Source: Christensenella sp. UBA3770
GTDB taxonomy: Bacteria; Bacillota; Clostridia; Christensenellales; CAG-1252
Assembly (NCBI GenBank): GCA_002371075.1
Contig: DFFS01000027.1
Coordinates: 3,581-16,565, forward strand
DNA length: 12,985 bases
Direction: 5' to 3'
The notes under the pieces were generated by a model, which was not told where the DNA came from, made no database searches, and saw nothing but the letters and a program-made list of their open reading frames with translations. Positions 7,329-12,985 of the stretch are shown piece after piece. How positions within the stretch are numbered: position 1 is the stretch's first letter; each line of letters starts with the position of its first letter. The position numbers were made by a program, and so were the translations under genes.

Positions 7329-7352
7329 AACGCCCTGAAAAGGGCGTTTTTG
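7329..7352 (+). terminator. Rho-independent terminator of the feo operon
   Basis: AACGCCCT (7329-7336), loop GAAA, AGGGCGTT (7341-7348) form an 8-bp stem leading straight into a short U tract. It begins five bases after the stop of the Cys-rich gene and separates feo transcription from copA. Confidence 0.88.
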
Positions 7353-7367
7353 TTAAACGATCGATAG

Positions 7368-7387
7368 CGGCAAGTTGTTTCGGCAAG
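7368..7387 (+). repeat. CGGCAAG direct repeat flanking the copA -35 box
   Basis: CGGCAAG occurs at 7368-7374 and again at 7381-7387, and the six bases between the copies are exactly the -35 box TTGTTT. The arrangement is suggestive of a regulator site but is not a known CopY or CsoR box. It could also be chance in such a short element. Confidence 0.4.
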
Positions 7388-7403
7388 AAAAAAGTGGTAT
7401 AAT
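7375..7403 (+). promoter_or_regulatory. copA promoter, apparently giving a leaderless mRNA
   Basis: TTGTTT (7375-7380), 17-bp spacer, and a perfect extended -10 TGGTATAAT (TATAAT at 7398-7403). The copA ATG begins at 7410, only six bases after the -10 box, exactly where transcription is expected to start. There is no room for a ribosome binding site. The next in-frame Met is residue 10, inside the metal-binding loop, so a downstream start is unlikely. Confidence 0.82.
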
Positions 7404-7409
7404 TGCGAT

Positions 7410-9821
7410 ATGGACAAAAAATACGGCGTCGGCGGAATGAGCTGCGCGGCTTGCGCGCTCGGCATTGAAAAGAACGTTTCCCGCTTGGAAGGGGTCACGG
7501 CGGTCGCGGTCTCTCTTGTGGACAAGAGCATGACCGTCAGTTTTGACGCGCCCGCTACCGAGCAAGCGGTTTTTGACGCCGTCACCTCGCTTGGTTATAC
7601 GGTTTTCCCGTACGGTCAAAAGCAAGAAGATGGGGAGCAAAAGGCTCTTCTCAAACGGTTTTTGTTGTCCCTGATCTTTTTGCTGCCGCTGTTGTGGTTT
7701 TCGATGGGCGGCATGGTGGGCTTGCCGCAACCGCCGAGGACGGTCTCGTACGTAGTCCAATGGATGCTTTCCCTTGCGGTCATCGTGCTCAATCGCCGCT
7801 TTTTCTCAAGCGGGGCGCGCGCCCTTGTAAAGAGGGTGCCAAACATGGACACGCTCGTGGCGCTTGCCTCTTCCGTTTCCTTTTTGTACAGCGTGGCGGT
7901 TACGGTGCTTTCGTTTTTCGGCAAGGGCGGCATGGTGTTTTTCGAGGCGTCCGCAATGGTCTTGACCCTTGTGACGCTCGGCAAGTTTTTGGAAGAAAAA
8001 AGCAAAACCCGCACGGGCAGGGAGGTGGAGACCCTCGTTAAGATGATGCCCACTTCCGTGCGCGTGTTGAAAGACGGGCAAGAGCGCGTTGTGGCAAGAG
8101 AGGACGTTTTGGTCAACGACCTTGTGATCCTCCGCGTGGGCGACCGCGTGCCTGTGGACGGTGAGATCGTGGAGGGGGACGGCTTTTTGGACGCTTCCGC
8201 CATTACCGGCGAGCCGCTTCCCGTCGAAGTCACCATAGGTGACAAGGTGATCTCGGGCAGCGTCGTAAAAAGCGGTTACTTGATTCTTCGCGCCGAGAAA
8301 GTCGGGGCGGACGCCGCCTTTCAGCGCGTTGTGCAGATGGTGCGTGATGCCGCCTCTTCCAAGGCGCCCGTTCAGCGGGTGGCGGATAAGATCGCGGGGA
8401 TCTTTGTGCCCATCGTGTCGCTTGTTGCATTGGCAACCTTCGTTGCTTGGCTTGTTGCAAAGGGAAGTTTGGATCTTGCCTTTCTGCACGGCGTCAGCGT
8501 GCTTGTGATCTCCTGCCCCTGCGCGTTGGGGCTTGCCACCCCCGTTGCCGTGATGGCGGCGGCAGGGAAGGGCGCTTCGATCGGGGTGCTTTTCAAAAAC
8601 GCCGAAAGCATCGAAACGCTCAGCAAGGCAAACTGTTTGCTTTTGGATAAGACGGCTACCCTTACCGAGGGCAAACCCTTCGTAAAACAATTTTTGAATT
8701 TGTCCGATCTTTCCGATCAAACCGTGCTTTCTTTGGCATATGCGGCGGAGCAGTCATCCGCCCATCCGCTTGCCGAATGCATCAAGGCGTTTTGCGGGGA
8801 AAGCAACCTTGTGCCAAGCCGTACGGAGTACAAAACGGGCAAGGGCGGCGTTGCCGTCATTGAGGGGGAAACCTATTTTATCGGCAACGCATCGCTGCTT
8901 CCGTTCCCCGTGGACAAAACGTATGAAGGGGAGAATGCGGGTGCAACCGTCGTTTATTTTGCAAACGAACAAAAACTCCTTGCGATCTTTGCAGTCGCCG
9001 ATAAGGTGAAAGAGCAGGCAAAGCAAACGGTCGAACGGCTTGCCCGCGAGGGCATCAAACAGGTCATGCTGACGGGCGACGCTCCCTCTGCGGCGCAGGC
9101 GGTGGGCGCGGCTCTCGGCATCTCCGAGGTGGTGGCGCAAATGCTCCCCGAAAACAAAGCCGCCGTTTGCGCGGAATACAAGCAAAAGGGATACGTTACC
9201 GCAATGACCGGGGACGGCGTCAACGACGCTCCCGCCCTCAAAACGGCGGACGTGGGCATCGCCATGGGGGCGGGTACGGACGTTGCCATCGACACGGCGG
9301 ACGTCGTGCTTCGTTCGGGCAGCATCGCCTCTTTGGCGGACGCCGTGCTTCTCTCCAAAAAGACCATTCGCGTCATAAAAGGCAACCTGTTTTGGGCGTT
9401 TTTCTACAACGTGGTGGCGATCCCCATCGCGGCGGGCGCGTTTGCCTCGTTGGGCTTTTCGCTGACGCCCACCGTATCGGCGGCGGCAATGAGCCTGAGC
9501 TCGCTGTTCGTGGTCACTAACGCGCTGCGTATCAACACGTATAAACCGGCGCTCCCGCTTGTCAAAAGGGAGGAAAAAAGCAATCAAAAGGAGGAATGCG
9601 ATATGTGTTTCAAAAAGCAAGAAAAAACAGTTTTGATCGTGGAAGGAATGATGTGCGAGCATTGCAAAGCCCGTGTGGAAAAGGCGCTTTCTGCCGTAGA
9701 CGGTGTCAAAAGCGTCACGGTGGACCTTGCCGCCAAGACCGCAACGGTCACGGGATCTGCAGATCCCGCTCAGCTGGTCAAAGCCGTTACGGAAGCGGGC
9801 TACGAGGCGTCTTTGTCTTGA
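7410..9821 (+). CDS. copA: Cu+-exporting P1B-type ATPase with N- and C-terminal HMA domains
   Basis: An 803-residue Cu+ efflux ATPase of the cytoplasmic membrane. An N-terminal heavy-metal domain (CAAC, 12-15) precedes the membrane helices. The actuator TGE is at 266-268, the membrane metal site CPC at 369-371, the P1B HP dipeptide at 452-453, and the hinge GDGVND at 601-606. YN in the seventh helix and MSLSS in the eighth are the marks of Cu+ selectivity. The phosphorylation motif reads DKTATLT (413-419): the nearly invariant Gly after DKT is Ala (codon GCT, 8655-8657). A second heavy-metal domain (CEHC, 749-752) is fused at the C-terminus after a short charged linker, and an internal ribosome binding site precedes it. 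The gene is monocistronic, between the feo terminator and a bidirectional terminator. No copper repressor gene is in the window. Confidence 0.95.
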   Translation: MDKKYGVGGMSCAACALGIEKNVSRLEGVTAVAVSLVDKSMTVSFDAPATEQAVFDAVTSLGYTVFPYGQKQEDGEQKALLKRFLLSLIFLLPLLWFSMGGMVGLPQPPRTVSYVVQWMLSLAVIVLNRRFFSSGARALVKRVPNMDTLVALASSVSFLYSVAVTVLSFFGKGGMVFFEASAMVLTLVTLGKFLEEKSKTRTGREVETLVKMMPTSVRVLKDGQERVVAREDVLVNDLVILRVGDRVPVDGEIVEGDGFLDASAITGEPLPVEVTIGDKVISGSVVKSGYLILRAEKVGADAAFQRVVQMVRDAASSKAPVQRVADKIAGIFVPIVSLVALATFVAWLVAKGSLDLAFLHGVSVLVISCPCALGLATPVAVMAAAGKGASIGVLFKNAESIETLSKANCLLLDKTATLTEGKPFVKQFLNLSDLSDQTVLSLAYAAEQSSAHPLAECIKAFCGESNLVPSRTEYKTGKGGVAVIEGETYFIGNASLLPFPVDKTYEGENAGATVVYFANEQKLLAIFAVADKVKEQAKQTVERLAREGIKQVMLTGDAPSAAQAVGAALGISEVVAQMLPENKAAVCAEYKQKGYVTAMTGDGVNDAPALKTADVGIAMGAGTDVAIDTADVVLRSGSIASLADAVLLSKKTIRVIKGNLFWAFFYNVVAIPIAAGAFASLGFSLTPTVSAAAMSLSSLFVVTNALRINTYKPALPLVKREEKSNQKEECDMCFKKQEKTVLIVEGMMCEHCKARVEKALSAVDGVKSVTVDLAAKTATVTGSADPAQLVKAVTEAGYEASLS
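9603..9821 (+). CDS. Possible nested CopZ-like copper chaperone, in frame within copA
   Basis: The last 72 codons of copA make a complete heavy-metal-associated domain: GMMCEHCKARVEKAL with CxxC at residues 18-21, then VDGVKSVTVDLAAKTATVTG and the EAGYEA end typical of CopZ. ATG 9603 is in frame and has a near-perfect Shine-Dalgarno AAAAGGAGG (9586-9594) eight bases upstream, which coding constraint does not require. A free chaperone could therefore be made alongside the fused form. The alternative is that copA and copZ fused recently through loss of a stop codon and the signal is a relic. Expression is not proven. Confidence 0.5.
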   Translation: MCFKKQEKTVLIVEGMMCEHCKARVEKALSAVDGVKSVTVDLAAKTATVTGSADPAQLVKAVTEAGYEASLS

Positions 9822-9852
9822 TAAGATCGCTTTGCGTCTTTCGTACGGACAT

Positions 9853-9883
9853 AAAAAAGCCCTGCGCGCGCAGGGCTTTTTTT
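9853..9883. terminator. Bidirectional terminator between copA and ywlE-like gene
   Basis: GCCCTGC (9859-9865), loop GCGC, GCAGGGC (9870-9876), with six A on the left and seven T on the right. It can therefore terminate copA on the plus strand and the converging tsaC-phosphatase pair on the minus strand. The T run touches the stop codon of the phosphatase gene. Confidence 0.9.
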
Positions 9884-10322
9884 ACAGCGTCAATTGACGC
9901 TTGATGATGGGCATCAGTTTTTTGAGTGCCGCAATGAGTTCCGCAAGGCATTCTCGGTAGGTCGCCTCGTCCTTTCCGTACGGGTCCACGATGTCGCCGC
10001 ACCCCGTCATTTGTCCGAGGGTGAAAACCTTGGGTAGGCTGCCGAGGCGCATCTTGTGGCGCTCCGTCATGCAGATCACAAGGTCACATTTCAAAATGTC
10101 GTCGGTGGTGATTTGTGTCGCGGTGTGCTTTTTGAAAGGGATGTTTGCCTCCTTCAAGGCTTTTTTTGCGTTTTCCGAAATGTCCGCGCCGACGTTTGCC
10201 ACCACGCCGCGGCTCGTCACTTCCACTCCTTTCACGCCCTCTTCCGCAAGCATCTTTTTAAAGGCGGCTTCCGCCATCGGTGAGCGGCAGGTGTTTCCGC
10301 TGCAAACAAAGATGATCTTCAT
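9882..10322 (-). CDS. ywlE: Low-molecular-weight phosphatase, YwlE-like (probable protein-arginine phosphatase)
   Basis: A 146-residue cytoplasmic phosphatase of the low-molecular-weight PTP family, normal length. The P-loop CSGNTCRS has the nucleophile Cys7 and Arg13 (CX5R), and the general acid is Asp113 in DPYG (113-116). The residue before the second P-loop Cys is Thr11, as in Bacillus YwlE (CTGNTCR), where it selects phosphoarginine; tyrosine phosphatases have Ile there. Dephosphorylation of protein arginine, opposing the McsB kinase, is thus the likely role, though no McsB gene lies in the window and a tyrosine phosphatase remains possible. Its ATG overlaps the tsaC stop as ATGA, a pairing that also recalls the ywlC-ywlE neighbourhood of Bacillus. 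Confidence 0.88.
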   Translation of the reverse strand: MKIIFVCSGNTCRSPMAEAAFKKMLAEEGVKGVEVTSRGVVANVGADISENAKKALKEANIPFKKHTATQITTDDILKCDLVICMTERHKMRLGSLPKVFTLGQMTGCGDIVDPYGKDEATYRECLAELIAALKKLMPIIKRQLTL

Positions 10323-11290
10323 AATACGTTTCCTCCCGTTGCTTTTTTAATGCGATCCATCGCGGCAAAAAACTCCTTTTTGTCCGATAGATCTTCTACG
10401 ATCACAGCGTCGTATCGCTCCGCTTCGCGGAGGGCGCCGTAAATTGCGTGTTGCGCTTCCTTTGCGGAAGAGCCGATGGAGATGCCGGACGGAAAGCGTC
10501 TTGCGCTTTTTTCCGAGGCGATCACGCCAACGTTTTTCCCTTGTGATCTGATCTTTCTGTAGGCGCTCTCAAGGGAGTCGCGCCGCACAAGATAGCAGGG
10601 GACCTTGGGCGAATAATGCTTGTACTTCATGCCCGGGGCAAGCGCTTCTTTGACTTCGCCTTGGAAGTAATCCGCTTTGCCAAGCACCTCTTTGATCCTT
10701 TCCGCAGTGATGGCGCCGGGACGCAGTACGACGGGCTCATCCCCCGTCAAGTCCACGATCGTGCTTTCAATGCCCACGTCGCAGGTGCCGCCGTCAAGGA
10801 CAAGAGGGATCCGACCGTTGAGGTCAACGTAAACGTGCCATGCCGTCGTCGGAGAGACGTGTTTGCTGACGTTTGCGCTGGGCGCCGCAATGGGCACGCC
10901 CGCAAGTGCGATCAGCTTTCTTGCCATCGGATGGCGCGGAAAGCGCACGGCAACGGTGCCTCTGCCGCCCGTGGTCTCATCGGGGACGATGGGAAGCTTT
11001 TTTAAGATCATCGTCAGCGGTCCGGGACAAAAGGCGTCGTACAGCGCCTTTGCCTGCTCGTTGGGGTAGGCGACGGAAAACACCTCTTCCCACGTGGAAA
11101 GGTGCACGATCAAGGGGTTGTCGGAGGGACGCCCCTTGACGGCGTAGATCTTTTTCGCCGCGTTTGGGTCAAGCGCGTTGCCGCCCAAGCCGTAAACCGT
11201 TTCGGTGGGGAAAGCAACAAGCTCGCCCTCTTTCAGGAGGGTTGCCGCCCGCAGCAAGTCTTCTTGTGTGTCACCGATCTTTGTCGTCAT
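10319..11290 (-). CDS. tsaC: L-threonylcarbamoyladenylate synthase (TsaC/Sua5 type)
   Basis: A 323-residue cytoplasmic enzyme that makes threonylcarbamoyl-AMP from threonine, bicarbonate and ATP, the first step of t6A37 modification of ANN-decoding tRNAs. The YrdC domain covers about residues 5-205, with FPTETVYGLGGNA (27-39), KGRPSDNPL (52-60), APSANVS (136-142) and DGGTCDVGIESTIVDL (166-181). The linker LAPGMKYKHYSP (217-228) and a Rossmann-like Sua5 domain follow, so this is the long Sua5 form. ATG 11290 is chosen because homology begins right after it, AAGAGG lies 10 nt upstream, and the promoter is 31 nt away. The open frame upstream, to 11713, runs through that promoter and is not coding. 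It is coupled to the ywlE-like gene by ATGA. Confidence 0.95.
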   Translation of the reverse strand: MTTKIGDTQEDLLRAATLLKEGELVAFPTETVYGLGGNALDPNAAKKIYAVKGRPSDNPLIVHLSTWEEVFSVAYPNEQAKALYDAFCPGPLTMILKKLPIVPDETTGGRGTVAVRFPRHPMARKLIALAGVPIAAPSANVSKHVSPTTAWHVYVDLNGRIPLVLDGGTCDVGIESTIVDLTGDEPVVLRPGAITAERIKEVLGKADYFQGEVKEALAPGMKYKHYSPKVPCYLVRRDSLESAYRKIRSQGKNVGVIASEKSARRFPSGISIGSSAKEAQHAIYGALREAERYDAVIVEDLSDKKEFFAAMDRIKKATGGNVL

Positions 11291-11320
11291 TTCCGTTTTG
11301 CCTCTTATTTTCCGTCTTTC

Positions 11321-11329
11321 ATTATACCA
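11321..11329 (-). promoter_or_regulatory. Extended -10 promoter of tsaC-ywlE
   Basis: On the minus strand TGGTATAAT (11329-11321) is a perfect extended -10. The -35 position, 17 bp further up, reads TGTGCG and is weak, as tolerated with an extended -10. Transcription would start near 11314, giving a leader of about 24 nt with AAGAGG as ribosome binding site. A small inverted repeat CGAAA/TTTCG lies in the spacer. Confidence 0.75.
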
Positions 11330-11389
11330 CGAAAAAACCGTTTCGCACACACTATTTCCGCCTTGCTTAAGAAAAAACCAACCGATACC

Positions 11390-11418
11390 TTTACAAAGTA
11401 AAAAAAATATTGTATCAT
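11390..11418 (+). promoter_or_regulatory. Promoter of the anchor/DUF1508 gene pair
   Basis: TTTACA (11390-11395), 17-bp A-rich spacer, TATCAT (11413-11418). The start of transcription should be near 11425, about 35 nt before the first ATG. It is divergent from the tsaC promoter; the shared intergenic region 11291-11459 holds nothing else I can identify. Confidence 0.65.
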
Positions 11419-11459
11419 ATTTATAATTCTTTTTAGGCGCAACTGCGCAAGAGGTGTTT

Positions 11460-11636
11460 ATGCAAGCGATAAATGAGTTTTTTAAAAATTTGGCGGGAAA
11501 GATGAAATTACCCACTTTCTTTACGTCAAATACGCTTTTGTTCAACAATTTCTTCCTCGTGCTGGTCGCGGCGGTCTCTTTGATCGCGCTGCTTCTTGTG
11601 ATCTTTTTGATCCCCGGCAAGAAGAAGACTGCGTGA
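11460..11636 (+). CDS. Small single-pass membrane protein, anchor-only paralogue of the next gene
   Basis: A 58-residue protein of unknown function. It has an amphipathic N-terminus (INEFFKNLAGKMKLPTFF), then one strong membrane helix (about residues 30-51, ending LLLVIFLIP) and a basic end KKK. Nearly the whole protein aligns without gaps to the first 58 residues of the following gene: EFFKNLAGKM, TLLFNN and LIALLLVIFL are identical. It then stops, with no soluble domain. ATG 11460 has GAGG five bases upstream; the in-frame GTG at 11454 overlaps that signal. It lies 29 nt before its paralogue and is probably co-transcribed with it. It may be a partner subunit for a shared oligomer or a truncated duplicate; the preserved frame and ribosome binding site favour a real gene. 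Confidence 0.72.
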   Translation: MQAINEFFKNLAGKMKLPTFFTSNTLLFNNFFLVLVAAVSLIALLLVIFLIPGKKKTA

Positions 11637-11665
11637 CGCCGATAGCTTTTTATTGAGGTGAGGAT

Positions 11666-12760
11666 ATGGGTGCTTTTAACGAGTTCTTCAAAAATTTGGC
11701 GGGAAAGATGCATTTGCCCGATTTTTTCAAGGGCAACACGTTGCTGTTTAACAACCTGTTTCTCGTCCTGTTTACGGTGGTCTGCCTGATCGCGCTGCTC
11801 CTTGTGATCTTCCTCGTTCCGAGCAAGAAGAAAAAGTCAGCCAAGCCGGCGGAGAGTGCGTCAAAACAGGCTGAGCCTAAAGTGGCGGACGCCCCCGCTC
11901 CCACTGCGGAGGAGACAGCGCCCACTGCGGAGGAGACAGCTCCCACTGCGGAGGAGACAGCCCCCACTGCGGAGGAGACAGCCCCCACTGCGGAGGAGAC
12001 AGCCCCCACTGCGGAGGAGGAGACCGAAAAGGTCAAGACCAGCGGCAAGTACGAGATCGTCAAAAGAAGCGGCAGTTTCTTCTTCCTCTTAAAGGCAAAC
12101 AACGGTCAACTTTTGCTTGAAAGCTCCGGCTACACGTCGGCGGCAGGCGCAAAAAAAGCGATCGATACCTTTAAAAACGCCGTCGAAGTCGGGGAGTTTT
12201 CCATCGATGAAGACAAAAACGGCAACTTTAAGTTTATACTGAGGGCAAGCGCCCATTCGCAAATGCTCTATCACGGCGAGACGTACGGCACGCGTCAAAG
12301 CGCCGAGAGCGCCATTCAATCCGTCAAGAATTTCGCTTTCAAAGCGGCGATCAAACAGATGGATGACAAGGATGAATTTGACGATCCCGCCGCGGCAACG
12401 CCGGTGGAGACCCTCCCTCTCACCCCCGCCGATCACAAGCCGGGCGGCAAGTATGAGATCGAGGAGAGGGACGGCAACTTCTACTTCCTCTTAAAGGCAA
12501 ACAACGGTCAGCTCTTATTGGAGAGTCCGGCATTTACCACTGAGCAGGGCGCCAAGAGCGGCATCGACACCTTCAAAAAGGCGGCGGACAGCGGCATCTT
12601 TGTGGTCGACGTGGATAAAAACGGCAACTATCGCTTTATTCTTCGCGCCAACGCTCGCGCGCAAATGCGCTATTTCGGCGAGAGTTACAGCACCCGCCAA
12701 AGTGCCGAAAGCAGCGTGCACTCGGTACGCGCTTTTGCGCAAAAAGCCATCTTGAAGTAA
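11666..12760 (+). CDS. Membrane-anchored protein with acidic repeat linker and four DUF1508 (YegP-type) units
   Basis: A 364-residue protein of unknown function. Parts in order: the amphipathic start and membrane helix shared with the preceding gene (about 1-52); a KKKK stop-transfer-like cluster (54-57); an Ala/Pro/Glu-rich linker with PTAEETA heptads (79-118); then four DUF1508 units at about 127-173, 176-223, 260-306 and 309-356, arranged as two tandem pairs joined by an acidic spacer (231-258). Units 1 and 3 share FLLKANNGQLLLES; units 2 and 4 share KNGN(F/Y)xFILRA and the TRQSAES block. DUF1508/YegP proteins are small alpha-beta proteins of unknown role, usually of one or two units. ATG 11666 follows GAGGTGAGG. 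The KKKK cluster hints that the soluble part is cytoplasmic, but both sides of the helix are basic, so topology is open. Confidence 0.88.
   Translation: MGAFNEFFKNLAGKMHLPDFFKGNTLLFNNLFLVLFTVVCLIALLLVIFLVPSKKKKSAKPAESASKQAEPKVADAPAPTAEETAPTAEETAPTAEETAPTAEETAPTAEETAPTAEEETEKVKTSGKYEIVKRSGSFFFLLKANNGQLLLESSGYTSAAGAKKAIDTFKNAVEVGEFSIDEDKNGNFKFILRASAHSQMLYHGETYGTRQSAESAIQSVKNFAFKAAIKQMDDKDEFDDPAAATPVETLPLTPADHKPGGKYEIEERDGNFYFLLKANNGQLLLESPAFTTEQGAKSGIDTFKKAADSGIFVVDVDKNGNYRFILRANARAQMRYFGESYSTRQSAESSVHSVRAFAQKAILK
11900..12019 (+). repeat. 21-bp in-frame tandem repeat (PTAEETA)
   Basis: Five full 21-bp units start at 11900, 11921, 11942, 11963 and 11984, and a sixth partial unit at 12005. Each encodes PTAEETA. 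The units are identical at DNA level except for the last base of the final Ala codon (G, T, C, C, C). Such homogeneity indicates recent slippage or unequal crossing over, so copy number is likely to vary between strains. Confidence 0.95.
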
Positions 12761-12791
12761 TCTTCCACAGCTAAACTTTTTGTTTAAAAAA

Positions 12792-12821
12792 CCCCGCAGT
12801 GAAACACTACGGGGCTTTTTT
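12792..12821 (+). terminator. Rho-independent terminator after the DUF1508 gene
   Basis: CCCCGCAGTG (12792-12801), loop AAA, CACTACGGGG (12805-12814) form a 10-bp stem with one C/A mismatch, followed by C and six T. An A run at 12786-12791 precedes it. Confidence 0.88.
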
Positions 12822-12874
12822 GCTGAGCAGGATGAGACTAATGCAATGAATTGACCTTTGGTCATGAATTGGCG

Positions 12875-12985
12875 TCGCCGCAACACCCCAAATAACCTAT
12901 TGGGGTTATTCGGGGACCCAAACGCGGCGATCCGCAACACCCCAAATAGCCTATTGGGGTTATTCGGGGACCCCAACGCGGCTCT
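12875..12985. repeat. Two tandem copies of a 54-bp hairpin-forming repeat reaching the window edge
   Basis: Two near-identical units, offset by 54 bp, each contain the hairpin CCCCAAATARCC, loop TATTGG, GGTTATTCGGGG (arms 12886-12897 with 12904-12915, and 12940-12951 with 12958-12969). In unit 1 an outer perfect 7-bp stem TCGCCGC (12875-12881)/GCGGCGA (12924-12930) encloses it. The single change in the arm (A to G) keeps pairing as G-U. No gene spans the region, which lies downstream of a terminator. It looks like an intergenic REP- or MITE-like element, possibly continuing past the edge. Confidence 0.8.

Noticed and set aside
11291..11713. N-terminal extension of tsaC to a 464-residue frame
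   Set aside because: It would run through the tsaC promoter, the divergent promoter and the small membrane gene. Homology to TsaC starts exactly at the ATG at 11290.
12515..12976. Minus-strand 153-codon frame covering the right-end repeats
   Set aside because: It consists of the translated hairpin repeat, the terminator and the antisense of the DUF1508 gene, with no ribosome binding site or family match.
12875..12985. CRISPR array
   Set aside because: The units abut as 54-bp tandem copies with nearly identical sequence throughout and no variable spacers; no cas genes are present.

Overview
The window is ordinary bacterial chromosome at roughly 55% GC. It is densely packed, with frequent 4-bp ATGA gene overlaps, strong GGAGG ribosome binding sites, sigma70-type promoters and rho-independent terminators. 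The gene set (heterodimeric multidrug ABC exporter under a MarR regulator, a feoA-feoA-feoB-Cys-rich-protein operon, CopA, and a tsaC/ywlE pair) points to an anaerobic, low-GC-lineage Firmicute of the class Clostridia, probably gut-associated. I cannot name a genus from the sequence. No rRNA, tRNA, CRISPR array, transposase or phage gene is visible. || Layout. (1) 1-3790, minus strand: a promoter with a MarR-type operator drives marR and two overlapping half-transporter genes that form a heterodimeric ABC exporter; the second half-transporter runs off the left edge. (2) 3791-7352, plus strand: a ferrous iron uptake operon. It is read from a promoter flanked by two matching 24-bp palindromes and encodes two FeoA proteins, a FeoB with an unusual acidic extracytoplasmic insert, and a 58-residue Cys-rich membrane protein, then ends at a terminator. 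(3) 7368-9883, plus strand: copA, a Cu+ P-type ATPase. It appears to be transcribed leaderless, carries DKTATLT in place of the canonical DKTGTLT, and ends in a fused heavy-metal domain that has its own internal Shine-Dalgarno and start codon, so a CopZ-like chaperone may be made from inside the gene. (4) 9853-11329, minus strand: tsaC/sua5 (tRNA t6A synthesis) overlapping a ywlE-like low-molecular-weight phosphatase, converging on copA through a shared bidirectional terminator. (5) 11390-12821, plus strand: two tandem genes sharing the same N-terminal membrane anchor. The first is the anchor alone; the second adds an acidic heptapeptide repeat linker and four DUF1508 (YegP-type) units. (6) 12822-12985: two copies of a 54-bp hairpin-forming repeat that continues to the right edge. 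|| Functionally the centre of the window is metal homeostasis (Fe2+ import, Cu+ export), flanked by drug efflux and housekeeping genes. The features most worth a second look are the FeoB insert, the paired operators around the feo promoter, the leaderless copA with a nested copZ and an altered phosphorylation motif, the duplicated anchor module with its DUF1508 tetrad, and the hairpin repeats at the right end. No clearly new multi-gene system is evident; the novelty lies in architecture within known families.
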